Assembly: GCA_002914805.1 (NCBI GenBank)
Contig: JXTB01000178.1
Coordinates: 59,809-123,808, forward strand
Direction of reading: 5' to 3'
From: Parasponia andersonii
Lineage: Eukaryota; Streptophyta; Magnoliopsida; Rosales; Cannabaceae
DNA length: 64,000 nucleotides
In this document: positions 23,361 to 35,601 of the stretch, piece after piece
How the letters are laid out: each line of letters begins with the position of its first letter
Position numbering within the stretch: position 1 is the first letter of the stretch
The notes under the pieces: generated by a model
Seen by the model: only the letters and a program-made list of their open reading frames with translations
Database searches by the model: none
What the model was told of the DNA's origin: nothing
Translations under genes and position numbers: made by a program

Positions 23361-25027
23361 TGTTGGGAATATGCCCTAGAAAGTAGTTTCTTTGTTTGGC
23401 ATTTTAAACAATTTTTATTAGATTTAAGTGTTATCTATTTGTTATTAATAAATTCCATATTATGTCCCAATAATATATATGTGATGTTTATGTTTTCTAT
23501 TGAGCAAACGTCTAAAAGTTTCCATGACTAATAATGAGTAATAAATAATTGTTCGTGTGAAGTGTTCACATATGGGAGACTAAATTCTTTATTTCATTAT
23601 GTCTAAATTAAAATTTCACATTCTACAAATAAAGATAGAATATTTTATTTAGCCATAGAATGTAGTGTTATCTATTTCAACAGAATTGATGAAGTCTCCA
23701 ATCATTGAAGTATCTGACTTCGAATAGAAATACTTGTGCGTTATAAGAAAGTTATAAGTGCATTGAATTAGACCAAGTGAAAATAGAATTTGAGGTTAAG
23801 TGCCGCAACTCAATATTCTATCTTTCATTAATCTAGCACTGTTGTAAGTTTACCTTAATCCTAGTGATTGTTAGACTTGCTTTCATGAGTTTTATCTTTT
23901 TGACTTACTAAAGGACTAGTTCCGATTATATAGTTCGAACTCCAGTATCTTGGAAGATAAGATTTGTGAATTGACGAGAACGTCTTTCATGATTTGGACA
24001 CCATACATATAATGTCACTTTGAGTTTTTTCAAGAACTTGGATAATAAAAAACCAGGTGCCAGGTATTCACTTTGTGAATTTGACTGTGTTTGTATGGGC
24101 AGTTACAAATGTCATAGTCAATTATTATCCATTAGATGAAAAATAGCAACTCAAAGGTAAATATGTACTAGAGGGATAATACGATAATTTCACCTCACTA
24201 GTATGGCATTGCATCGGAGGTATGTTTGCATGTATAGTATATGCTAAATGGATCAAGCTAATTAAAGTGTTAATTAGCTTCACAAAAAATATATGATATT
24301 TAGTCTAAGAGTGCAATATTGGGCTTATAGTGGAGTGCCCCAATATTAATGGACATGGCCCACTCATAATTAAGAGTTAATTATGATTATGGATAGTTAG
24401 CCTATTGGAGCTTAGACTATTTAGATCCATCGGGTCCCCTATCTAGCTCACACATAGCTCAATAACTAATTGAATAGTCAGTTGAGCTTAATAAGCCCAT
24501 TAGGGTTTACATCTCTTTAAATACTTAAGAGAAAATTTCTCCTAAGCTTCTCTAAGTGTTCTACATGCTACTCATACACAGTAACTGTGCTTTTTCATGT
24601 GATAGAGAGAAAAAGAGAGAGTGGGAGAGATGAGCAGTCGTGAGAGAAGTCATGTGTTCGTTAATGGCCGCTAAGGGAGAGATACCCATGGTTGTAGATG
24701 TGTACTCAAGCAGAAGGAAGATTGTCTTCCGAAACGTTCGCTCATCTCTCATTGGGAATCAAGAAGATGCCCACAGATTAGATCATTCGACGGGCTCTAG
24801 AGAATAGATGGGAAGGCTCAATAGTTGTAAAGTGCTTCCAAGTTTTATCTAAACCAAGATCTATGAATTGATTTATGTTAGATCAACGATCTTATGTTTT
24901 TGTTTTGTAAAGTTTCAAGAAAATTTTAAATAACTATTTCATTGTGTTCTTGATTTGTTTATAAAACTGCGGAAATCGTTTTCAGTGAAATTTTTTTTCG
25001 GAAACTTTGTTTTGGAAATTTCCAGCA
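23361..25027 (+). repeat. 5' LTR of the plus-strand Copia (1667 bp)
   Basis: TG...CA ends. It contains the phrase TTAGGGTTTACATCTCTTTA near 24502, shared with the 3' LTR. Reading frames in it are chance. Confidence 0.9.
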
Positions 25028-25045
25028 ATTGGTATCAAGAGCAAA
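25028..25045 (+). promoter_or_regulatory. Primer-binding site, initiator-Met tRNA type
   Basis: ATTGGTATCAAGAGC follows the LTR and resembles the common plant Copia site TGGTATCAGAGC with a one-base insertion. The minus-strand Copia has ATTGGTACTAGAGC in the same place. Confidence 0.85.
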
Positions 25046-25476
25046 GGTTTTCAATGATCTAGCATATCTTGTTCATGTTTATTCTCTTAAAGTTTGATGA
25101 TCTTTGATTTCCATGATGATCTCAGTGGTTATGTTTGGTCTTATTCATGTTTATGAGTATGCTCCATTATGTATGATGATTGATTGATTTAATGAGTTTA
25201 AATGATAATTAATTAGATGTTACTATGAGTTTATGATCATGTGATGTGTTTTTTATTATGATTCTAGCATATTCTTGATTTTCTGTGTTTATGTTTTATG
25301 TTCTTGATAAAAATGTACGTAGAAAGTCATTTGATCTTTAATTGTGTCATAGTTTTTGAGAAAAACTATTTGACAATTAAGTTACGGATTTTTCGGATTC
25401 GAAAATACTACGAGGCGGCGCAAGCTAAGAGTCGTGTGCGCCGCCCGTGTTGCTGCCGTGGGGAAACCCACACGAT

Positions 25477-25750
25477 GACCGCACGGGTGGCAACCCCACG
25501 CATTGGCCGCACGGGAGCAACCCCGCACGTTGGTCGTGCGGGTGGCAACCCTATGCATTGGCCGTGTGGGAGCAACCCCGCACGCTGGCCGTGCGAGTGA
25601 TATCCCGTGCGGTAGCTGTGCGAGCATTGCCCCGCTCTCATGGCAGCGCGGGTGGTACCCCGTGCGCTAGCGCACGGGTGTTGCCTCACTCCCTAGCCAC
25701 GCGAGCTTCGTCCCACTCCAGTGGCTGTGCGGGCTTCGCCTCCCTTCAAT
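25477..25750. repeat. GC-rich minisatellite, 27-28 bp unit, about 10 copies
   Basis: Units of the form GGCCGCACGGGAGCAACCCC plus 7-8 bases repeat from 25477. Neighbouring units alternate GTGGCAACCC and GAGCAACCCC. Because 27 is a multiple of three, several frames stay open on both strands, which creates false reading frames. Base composition is strikingly unlike the AT-rich surroundings. Confidence 0.88.
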
Positions 25751-25780
25751 GGGCCACGTAAGGGCCATCTTGCATGTCAG

Positions 25781-26020
25781 CTGCATAGACGTTTCGCGAG
25801 TACTTGGACGCATGGGATTTATCCGTTGCGTGGCCATGCAGGTGCTGTCTTACATGTCAGCCGCATGGACGTTTCACGAGTATGTGGATGCATGGGATTT
25901 GTCCCATGAATGACCATGCATGTGCCGTCTTGCATAGTGGTCGGATGGGCGGTTCACGAGCACGTATACGCATCGGATTTGTCTCATACATGGCCATGTG
26001 GTGCCCGAGGCCATCATCTT
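25781..26020. repeat. Second GC-rich array, about 80-bp unit, 3 copies
   Basis: Units start near 25781, 25861 and 25941. Each has GCATGGACGTTTCACGAG followed by a GCATGGGATTTGTC-like phrase. Adjacent to the 27-bp array. Confidence 0.85.
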
Positions 26021-26049
26021 TCTAATGGATTTCATTCCGGCATTCCGAT

Positions 26050-27720
26050 CGGCATCCCGATGCTGTTGACAACAGATTATCTATTTTAGATAATTTCTTA
26101 TTTTTAATTTCCTTATTCGAATTTTGAATTAGAGATAATTTTAGAAATTTGAATTCATTACCTTATCTAATTTTTGAAATTTAAATTTTGGTAACTAATC
26201 TGATAGGATAAGGTTCTATAAGAAAATCCTAAATACTCTAATTTTCAAATTTAAATATTTGAATTTAAATTAACAATGAGATCCTTAGTTTATAGAAGGA
26301 TTTAAATTAAGGATAAGATCCTCAATTTAAATAAATTCAAATCAAGGATAAGATCACTTGATTTAAGGAAATTTATAAATGACTATTTAAATATGGATAG
26401 GATTACATATTTAAATAGATTTGACTACAAATTTAAATATGGATGAGATCCCACTATTTAAAAAAATAAATTTAAGTAAATAAGGAATTAATTAACTACC
26501 AAAATTAAAATTTTAAATTAAATAGGTATAGATAAGATCTATATCTTAAACATATTTTAATTCGATTAAAATATAAAATTTCGAAATTAAGAGTTGATTC
26601 GAAATCAATTTAAAATTTTAATTAGATATAATTTTTAATTAAAGATAATTTTCAAAATTTCAAATTCAAAATAGTTGGTTAGATATTTACTAAACTATTT
26701 ATGAGATAATTAGTTATTTGTTTGAATTTGAATTTGATTTGAATTCAAATCTAGAGATATTCTAGGCGATTTAAATAGTTAAATCTTTTATGATTTAAAT
26801 TTGAAACTTATGAAGATTTCAAATTAAAATTGGAAAGAATATCTTATCTATCCAAATCTATTTGATTTTCAATTTAAAGTTTGTAGTTAATTTTAATTAG
26901 ATTAAAATGGATAATTTGAAATTATGAGATAATTTCAGATTTGGCAAGATTTTAAACTTTTTAGTTATTTTAATGAGATTAAAATAAATGACTAGATATT
27001 ATGAGATAAATCTAAATTTAAATTTATGTGATCGGATAATATTACTATATTAATTATTTGATAATTAATTTATGATTTGAAATTCAAATGTTGAATTTAA
27101 ATCAAGTGATAATCTAGAAGTTTTAATAAGATTAAATTTTCAAAAGATTATCTATATTAGTTATCTAATAATTGATTTAAAGATTTGAAATTTAAATATT
27201 GAATTTAAATCTGGAAATAATCTATCAGATTAATGTGATTAAATCTTTTAGATAATCAATATTAATTATGTGATAATTAATTAGATATTTGAAATTTAAA
27301 AGGTAAATTCAAATCAACAGATATTTATAGAGATTTAATTTGATTAAATCATGTACATATATAATTTAATTCTTGTGAAGATTTTAATTAGTAAATAACT
27401 ATACTATCCAATTAAAATTTAAATAGAAAGTTTATATTTTATTTTAATGAGATTAAAATAATGATTTGAAAATTATGAGATAATTTCAAATTTGAAAATC
27501 CAATAAGTGCGAGATATTTTAATTATGAGATAATTAAATTTGTAATTCAAAATTTAAATTCAAAAGTTGAATTTGAATTTTGAAATATTAAAGAAGATTT
27601 AATTTGGATAAAAATTTTTAATTAAATAAATTAGATTATGTGAAAATCTTAATTATTTAAACTTGAATATTATCTCTCACAGTTATTATTTAATAATATC
27701 TTTTGCGAAAAGATTGTTCA
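26050..27720. repeat. Very AT-rich low-complexity leader segment
   Basis: Built from degenerate TTTAAATT, GAATTTAAAT and GATAATT phrases without a fixed period. The minus-strand Copia carries the reverse-complement kind at 34050-34840. No coding. Confidence 0.75.
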
Positions 27721-28073
27721 ATTATTAAATAATAATAAATGCTAGAATGATTGATAATCATTAACTTTTCTATTTTATTAAATTCTGTCAATACTTGATT
27801 ATTATATAAATAATGTTGTATGCATATTTTATATAGAGTATTTAATTACATGATCTTAGTAACATGTCATATGGGATAGTAGAGCAACTCACATGCAAAA
27901 TATGAACATACTTACATAACTGATTTTAGATTACTAAGTAAGTTAAATAACTGGGTAAAATTATTAAATCCCTAATTATAAAATATTGAGTGGAAAAAGG
28001 TATGAGATATCTACGGTCTCCATTGTTGGTTCATTATGTACTAGGATGAGTCTCGTCTCAGAATCTTGCTGAG

Positions 28074-28433
28074 CTCCCGTAGGAGGATTTTCATCCGGGA
28101 GATAAATCAAGGTATGTCAAATGTGATAATGCACCAATGGAACTCTCCAATTCAATGAGGCTATTGGAAATGAATTTCTTAAGATAAGATATTAGGTGAA
28201 CTATATGAGGCCGATCACCCGTAGGAGACGATCCTATATAAAAAGCTTAATTACTGAAATAATGGTTACACACTCAACTCGAAACACTAATATCCTCCCG
28301 TAGGAGTTCTTGTTAGTAGAGTAGAGGACTAAATTAAATGGTAGTTAGAAATATGGGATATGAGATATTTGTCTTATTTTCTAAATGAAATTGTTTCAGT
28401 TTGACTTATTAATTGTATGACTTCCTATAGGAG
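28074..28433 (+). repeat. Four copies of a 12-bp dyad CTCC-CGTA-GGAG in the Copia leader
   Basis: CTCCCGTAGGAG at 28074-28085 and 28295-28306, CACCCGTAGGAG at 28216-28227, TTCCTATAGGAG at 28422-28433. Each can form a 4-bp stem with a 4-base loop. The first is followed by a longer possible stem (CTCCCG...CGGGAG, 28074-28101). Degraded counterparts lie in the other Copia leader near 33470, 33586 and 33752. Confidence 0.7.
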
Positions 28434-28600
28434 GCTTGTAATTAATGGAAAGTTGAATTACCATGAATATTATAGATTTTATTTTACATTATGTTAATTA
28501 TTCAAAATATTTGTTGCATGATGTTTGCTATTATATGGATTAATTTATTTTCATTCAAATAGATATGTCCTTAATTCCTTTACCTACTGTACTCACACTC

Positions 28601-31432
28601 ACATAACTTGTATGGTTAGACTATGTTGTCTGGATTAATGTAACCTAGATTTAGTACCTATGGCTGATAAGTTATTAAGTTTTTACTCTTATATGTTCGT
28701 CCACATTCATTGGTGAGATTAGTGAAGAAAAATAAAGTATATAAGTGGTGGGAGAATTCCTAGAAAATTCATTGATACATGTTGACATATGATGTCTAAT
28801 ATGTTACTACATGAAATTCAAAGAATTCAAACCACTATAATATTATGCTAAATCTCAATGAGATACCTAATGAACATCTTCACCAAGCTAAAGTAGCTAA
28901 AGGTGAATTTTCTAATTCCTAGCTAAAAGGAAAATGTTTCTTATATAGCATTAAAGGATATTGTTAGGGATACCTATACAATACTTGATTGGAAGATAAT
29001 AACAATTTATTGTTCATTAACTTATTTTAGTGGATGACTTAATGAATCTTTGATAGAATTCAAGAATCATTAACCATGTTTACATGTCTGTTGCTAATGG
29101 TTCTATAGAAACCAAAGGGTTTAGTGAATCACTAAGAGTAAGGACTATAATAAATATAGTGTCTATACATAAAATGAGAAATATTTAAATTCATGTTCGA
29201 TGAATTTATAAATTAGGATATTAAAAATAGTTAAGCATTTAAGAAAAATTTGATATTTATTTCATACTTGATGAAACGATATTATTCTGTTTATCTTAAC
29301 AACAAAGTTTCTATGTGAAAGAATAATATTCTTAATTGCGCTAAATGACATTTTTATTGACCTAAACTATCCTCATTGTATAATAGTAATAATGATGAGA
29401 TTGAATATGATAAATCTATTCATAAGAAAGTGAGTAAGTACTAAGAATAAAATATATTTTTACTTCGGTTATATTAACCTAAATATGATCCAAAGATTGG
29501 TTAAGGATAGACATCTAAAGTTGTTAGAATCCATACATTCACCAATCTATGAATCCTATCTAGAAGGTAAAATAACCAAAAAGGTCCTTCGTTAGAAAAG
29601 ACCTAAGAGTACGAGAATGCTTTTCTTTTTTTAAATAGTACAAACTATTGTCTACGGGACCTTGAGCAATCATGCCCAATGAGGTTTTGAATATATCATT
29701 ATGAATGATTATTCAAAAATTTTGTTATGCTTTCCTAATATTACTGCTAATTAAATTCTTTTAAAAAGTTCAAGGAATTGAAAGCGGAAACCAAAAAGCA
29801 ATTAGGAAAAGTATAAAGACTCATCGATTGGATCGAAGTATTGAATACCTCTATAAAGAATTCTTAAGAATATCTTACAGAAAATAAAAACTTTTGGCTA
29901 TGATTAAGTTGTTGTTCAATTGTTTATTGTTACAATATCTTTTGAGATACATCCTAGAGATGGTGATATGCGTACTGATGGAGTTCCATCTAAGTCAATA
30001 CCTAAGACACCATTTTGAAATATGGAAAGGACATAAAGCTAGTTGATGTCATATCCATATTTGTGGTTATCCAGCGTATATGCTGAAAAGGAAAATAACT
30101 AACTTACAATAACAATCTAAATTGTATCTATTTATAGGAAACTCAAAAGAAATAGAAGGGTGTTACCTCTATAGTACTGAAGTAAGAAAGTATTTTTTAG
30201 ACCAAATGTATCTTAATTGGAAGAAAACAATATGAAGTATTTAATCCTAAAGTAAGTTATTTCTTGAGGAACTAACTAATGTTATAATCAGCCTATCTAT
30301 GAAAGATATATTAGAGTAAGTACTTAGGAAGGATAAATCACTAGAAAATCAACATATATCGGACCCTCACTGTAGTGGGAGGATTGTGAGACAATCTGGT
30401 AGATATTTGGAAATAGGAGAGTCCTATAACCTTGAATCTGATTACTTTATCTACTAAGAGGAAATAGATGATATTGATATAGATCTTTGGCAAAAAGCAA
30501 TAGAATCTATATTAGAGTCTATGTATTCTAATAAAATCTGGGATCTTATAGATCCACCTGGAGGGGTAAAATCTTTTAGGTGTAAAATTAGTCTATAAGA
30601 GAAAAAGAGGAATAGATAGGAAAGTAAAGACTTTCAAGGTAAGCTAGTTGCAAAAGGACTATATACAGAAGGAATGTCTATTCTGTTGTTATGATCAAGT
30701 CTATTCATATACTCTTTTCCGTAGTTATATCTCTTGATTATAAGAAATAGTAAATGGACGTCAAAATAGCTTTCCTAAATAGTAATCTTGACAAATATAT
30801 CCAAAAGATATAGCCAGAGGGATTCATTGAAAAAGGCCAAGGAAATAAAGTTTATGAAACTTTAGAGGTCTAATTTATAGACTTAAGCATTTGTCTAGAA
30901 TTTATTAATTTGATCAATACATAGACAAATCTTATATCTATAAAAGATTCAGGGCAGCAAAGTGATTTTTCTGATTTATATATATTGATGATATACTAAT
31001 CATTGGGAATGACATAGGATGATAATCATCAATAAAAATTTGATTAGCACAATAGCATGATATTTATTATGCCATTGGAATAGTAAGTTGTTACTAATCC
31101 AATCCAGAACCTGAATATAGAGTTATAGTTAAGTGTATCCTTAAGTATCTTCAGAGAAATAGGAACTACATGCTTGTCTATTCTGGAGAAAGATTTGATT
31201 TACATAAGATATATTAAATCAGATGATTGATCTAAAAATATACTCCAGAGGATCAATATTTTGTTATGTGTTAACCTTAATAGGGAGATATTATAGTGAG
31301 TAAGATAGCCTTAGTAGAAGAACCTTGTTGATCCGTTTACCAGATCTTTAACAATGAAAGTATTTGAGGATCACCTAGAAGGAATGGGACTATATGATGT
31401 ATCATATCTGTTTTAAAGTGCAAGTGGAAGAT
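28601..31432 (+). pseudogene. Heavily decayed Copia gag-pol
   Basis: Traces in order: gag-like text from about 28700, GAG-pre-integrase and integrase (ESYLEGKITK near 29555), integrase tail (FEIWKGHKAS near 30020-30050), the linker ESMYSNKIWDLIDPPGG near 30508-30560, RT remains to about 31060, an RNase H end (HLEGMGLYD near 31370-31395) and a polypurine tract at 31422-31432. Stops and frameshifts are frequent. Order and wording match the minus-strand Copia. Confidence 0.78.
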
Positions 31433-32551
31433 TGTTGGGAATATGCCCTAGAAAGCAGTTTCTTTGTTTGGCATTTTAAACAATATTTATTGGATTTAAG
31501 TGTTAACTATTTGTTATTAATAAATTCTATATTATGTCCCAATAATATACATGTGATGTTTATGTTTTCTATTATGCAAACATCTAAAAGTTTCCATGAC
31601 TAATAATGAGTAATAAATAATTGTTCGTGTGAAGTATTCACATGTGGAAGACTAAATTCTTTATTTCATTATGTCTANNNNNNNNNNNNNNNNNNNNNNN
31701 NNNNNNNNNNNNNNNNNNNNNNNNNNNNNNNNNNNNNNNNNNNNNNNNNNNNNNNNNNNNNNNNNNNNNNNNNNNNNNNNNNNNNNNNNNNNNNNNNNNN
31801 NNNNNNNNNNNNNNNNNNNNNNNNNNNNNNNNNNNNNNNNNNNNNNNNNNNNNNNNNNNNNNNNNNNNNNNNNNNNNNNNNNNNNNNNNNNNNNNNNNNN
31901 NNNNNNNNNNNNNNNNNNNNNNNNNNNNNNNNNNNNNNNNNNNNNNNNNNNNNNNNNNNNNNNNNNNNNNNNNNNNNNNTAGCCCAATAACTAATTGAAT
32001 GGTCAGTTGAGCCCAATAAGCCCATTAGGGTTTACATCTCTTTAAATACTTAAGAGAAAAGTTCTCCTAAGCCTTTCTAAGTGTTCTACACGCCACTTAT
32101 GCATAGTAACTATGCTTTTTTATGTGATAGAGAGAAAAAGAGAGAGTGGGAGAGAGAGCCGCCGAGGGAGAAGTCCCATATTCGTTTATGGCCACTAAGG
32201 GAGAGATACCCATGGTCGTAGACATGCACTCAAGCAGAAGGAAGATCGTCTTCCGGATCATTGACTCATCTCTCGTTGGGAATCAAGAAGGTGCCCACAC
32301 ACCGGATCATTCATCAAGCTCTAGAGAATAGATAGGAAGGCTCAATTGTTTTGAAGCACTTCCAGGTTTTATTTAAACCAAGATCCATAAATTGATTTAT
32401 GTTAGATCAACGATCCTACATTTTTGTTTTATAAAGTTTCAAGCAAATTTTAAATACCTATTTCATTGCCTTCTTGATTTTTTTACAAAACTACAGAATT
32501 CATTTTCGGTAAAATCATTTTTCAAAAATTTATTTTTTGAAATTTCCAGCA
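31433..32551 (+). repeat. 3' LTR of the plus-strand Copia, with gap
   Basis: Same ends as the 5' LTR. It contains 302 N (31678-31979). Aligning both sides of the gap to the 5' LTR shows that about 850 bases are missing, so the gap is under-sized by about 550. Confidence 0.9.
31678..31979. other. Assembly gap (302 N) inside an LTR
   Basis: Falls between LTR positions equivalent to 23606 and 24463 of the 5' LTR. Frames that cross it are artefacts. Confidence 0.98.
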
Positions 32552-33317
32552 GTCTATCCTCACCACAGTGGAAATATTTTTCCTTTGGTTTGGCATCCTT
32601 CGTAGTCTTCCTTTTCATTGGAGCCAGAAAAGTAAGAGTCTTTTTCTTTCATTTACCTTCGCTTTTCAACTTAAGTTTGGAAGAACTAGCTTGAGCTATA
32701 TTAGCCTCAGCTGACTTATTCTTTTTAAGAATATTCTCTACAATTTGCAAATCTTTCATCGACCTAGTAAGAGTATAGACTTTCCGACAAATCTCATGAT
32801 TGATCTTAAATTTATTAAATGTGTTTGATAATGTGTTCAAAACTATGTCACTTTGGGTGTCACAATCAATTTCAGCTCCAAGGATCTCCAGCTCATTAAG
32901 ATATGCGATAACTTTCATCATATGATCCTGAACTGGAGTACCCTTCTTTTGACGAAAATTTATGAATACACTTGTAGCCTTATTTCTAGCTTGACAACCG
33001 AGACTAGTAAATATTTCGTCAATACTTAGCAACATGTCAGTAGCAGTATCTATCTCATAATGTTGTTGTTACAATATATTGCTCATTGAGCCAAATATAT
33101 AGCAATGAGCTATTTTATAAGATTGCTTCCACTTATCATATAAGTTTCTTTCATCGTTGGTGGATTCCGTAGTTGGTTGGGCAGGACATGGAGTAATAAG
33201 AACTCACTTGTATTTATCAGTAGTAAGCACTATGTTTAACTTACATTTCTAGTCTATATAATTTTCACCATCTAGCTTGTTTTGTATGAGTAAAGTAGAT
33301 AAAGGATTAAGTGCCAT
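32552..33317 (-). pseudogene. Copia gag remnant of the minus-strand element
   Basis: Starts at ATG 33317-33315 (MALNPLSTLLIQNKLDGENY). Typical Copia gag (UBN2-type) text follows: ITPCPAQPTTES near 33190, FINFRQKKGTPVQDHMMKV near 32965-32910, and YFHCGED at the zinc knuckle, where the plus-strand Copia insertion begins. The rest of the knuckle (HWKRNYKIYL) resumes at 23360. The reading frame changes near 33070. Confidence 0.85.
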
Positions 33318-35586
33318 ATCTATTGATAACAAATAAACATTCCATGTATAAGCAAATATCACATAGCATGTTTCGAATAGTTAACATAATGTGTGCAAGT
33401 GAAGTATCCCTAGGACTATCACTTACATTAATCGTAATTTGACCTACCATTGATTACAAACCTCCTATGGAGGGTCATGCAATCAACAATCAAATTAAAA
33501 CAATTTTAATTAGTAAATAGATAGATAACTCTTATCCTATATTTCTAACTACCATTTTCTTTGGTCATTTAATCGATTAATAAGAACTCCTACAAGAGGA
33601 TATTAACATTTTGAGTTTAGTATTTAACCATTATTTCGGTAACTAAACTTTCTATATAAGATTGTCTCTTATGAGCAATCAGCCTTATATAGTCTACCTA
33701 GTATTTTATCCTAAGAAGCTTATTTCTACTATTACCAGGATGAAAAAACCTTCTACGAGAGCTCAACAAGATTCTAAGATGAGTCTCATCCTAATACATA
33801 ACGAACCAAGAATAGAGACCATAGGTATCATTTACCATCTCTCACTCAATATTTTACAGTTAGAGATTTACAGATTTTACCTAATTATCTAACTAACTTA
33901 GTGATCTAAAATCAATTATATAAGCATGTTCATATTTGCATGAGAGTAGCTCTAATTTTCTATATGACATGTTACTAGAGATCATGTAATAAAACTTAAT
34001 TATTATGCATGCATCCAACATTATCCTAATAATATCAAAGTAGCAAGCAAATAATTAATTAATTATTAATTATTTATTAGTTTCTGGAAATTTTAAAAAA
34101 TTATTTAACATTTAAATAATTCTAACTAATAAGATAATGTTTAATATTTAAATATGAAAGATAACTTTTAAAATTTAAATTAGAAAAGATTTTCATAAAA
34201 TCTAATCAATTTAAATAAAAGATTTAACTAATTAAATCCCCTTAAATATCTCAAATTTAAATTTCAACTTTTGAAATCTTAATTTGAATTCAACTTACTT
34301 AAATATCTTCTATTATCTTATCCTTTAAATTTGAATTTAAAATTCAAATCAATATCAAATTTTATTAAATATCTACTAACCGTAAATTCAAATTTGAAAA
34401 ATTAAAAAAAGTATTCCAATTGAAATTTAAATTTCAAATCTTCACAAAATTTAAAATTTAAAAGATAGGAGATTTTATAGATAAAATCTCCTCCAATTTC
34501 TTTAATTTGAATTAAAACAAATTTAAAATTCAAAATAGATAACTAACTATCAGATAATCAGTTTTTCAAAATAGCTATTCAAAATTTGAATTTAAAACTA
34601 AAAGATATTATTTCATAATCTCAAATTTTCAAAATTTCTAAATTAAAATATCTCTAATTATTCAAATAATAATTAAGATATTATGGATATCAACCATATC
34701 CATAATTCAAATTAAAATATCTTATCAATTAAAATTTCAAAAATTCAAATTTAATAAAACTTAAATTTTAATCTATTAGTTTTCATAAAACTATGGATAA
34801 ATTAAATTAATTTTAAAATAAAAATAATTAAAATTACGGTCAAAAATTCAGAACGATTGAGAAAAGCCAGCAGACAGAACGGGAGGCTGTTACGTGAATG
34901 TCAGCCTTGGGATATTATGCGGCCACGCTCGGGACAACTTCTGGGCACTAGCGGCTCGTATAACACTACACGGCCCCACTTGAGGACAACTTCTAAGCGA
35001 TAATGGGCTCACATAATTTTTGCACAACAAACGCTCAAGGCATCCTACGTCGCTTGCGTAGGAAGAACTCGCACAGCTTGTGCAGGGAAGCAGCCCGAAT
35101 GCCATGCGCGGATTGTATCCTTGCAGTATTTGCACCTCACTCATGTAGTCATGCAAGAGGATGTGCCTGCGAGGCCTCCACACAGGTCACACCCACAAGG
35201 CTCACACGGGCAGTGCATATGACTCCTAGTCGTGCGTCGCTCCGTCATTTCATTTCTTTTTTTAAATTGAAAAATAGTTTTCATAAAAACTTAAAAAAAA
35301 TTAAAGATCAAAATATTTCTATGCATACTTTTATCAAGATAGTTCTATACATAAAAATCAAGAACATGGCAGAAATAAAAAGAAAACACAAATGTGATCA
35401 TCACCTTATAGTAACATCTAATTAAATAATCATTCAAACTCATTGAATCTATTGATCATCATATAAACTAGAGCATACTCATAATATAAATAAGACCAAA
35501 CATAGTCAAAACTTTCTAGAAATCATAAATATCAATCAACAAGAGAATAGATTAGAGTAAAATATGCTAGATCAACAATAAAACCA
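33318..35586 (-). other. Leader of the minus-strand Copia
   Basis: Mirror of the plus-strand Copia leader: degraded CTCC/GGAG dyads (33470-33760), an AT-rich block (34050-34840), and a GC-richer island at 34860-35240 with two loose copies of a phrase ending GGACAACTTCT (34934 and 34984). No coding seen. Confidence 0.7.
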
Positions 35587-35601
35587 TGCTCTAGTACCAA
35601 T
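35587..35601 (-). promoter_or_regulatory. Primer-binding site of the minus-strand Copia
   Basis: Minus strand ATTGGTACTAGAGCA, equivalent to ATTGGTATCAAGAGCA of the plus-strand element. About 10 LTR-end bases present in the other LTR (12496-12505) are missing at this junction. Confidence 0.8.

Larger units (their letters stand above)
25046..28600 (+). other. Long untranslated leader of the plus-strand Copia
   Basis: About 3.5 kb between PBS and the first recognisable coding traces. The order is plain leader (25046-25400), a GC-rich minisatellite island (25410-26040), a very AT-rich stretch made of TTTAAAT/AATTTGAAT phrases (26050-27720), and a leader block with repeated CTCC-CGTA-GGAG motifs (28010-28440). 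The minus-strand Copia shows the same order in reverse between 35586 and 33330. Confidence 0.75.
23361..32551 (+). mobile_element. Ty1/Copia retrotransposon on the plus strand, same family as its host element
   Basis: LTRs at 23361-25027 and 31433-32551 both begin TGTTGGGAATATGCCCTAG and end TTTCCAGCA. PBS at 25028. Flanks are GTCCA (23356-23360) and GTCTA (32552-32556), a 5-bp duplication with one transition. The interior has a long leader with minisatellites and decayed gag-pol. It is inserted in antiparallel orientation into the gag zinc-knuckle codons of the minus-strand Copia. The first ~245 bases of the two LTRs differ at about 11 positions by my count, so the insertion is old. Confidence 0.9.

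Noticed and set aside
25298..26025. Overlapping long frames on both strands in a GC-rich region
   Set aside because: Caused by a minisatellite whose 27-base period is a multiple of three; no protein-like content.
34890..35425. Frames in the GC-richer island of the Copia(-) leader
   Set aside because: Leader DNA between PBS and gag; no conserved domain and no counterpart frame in Copia(+).
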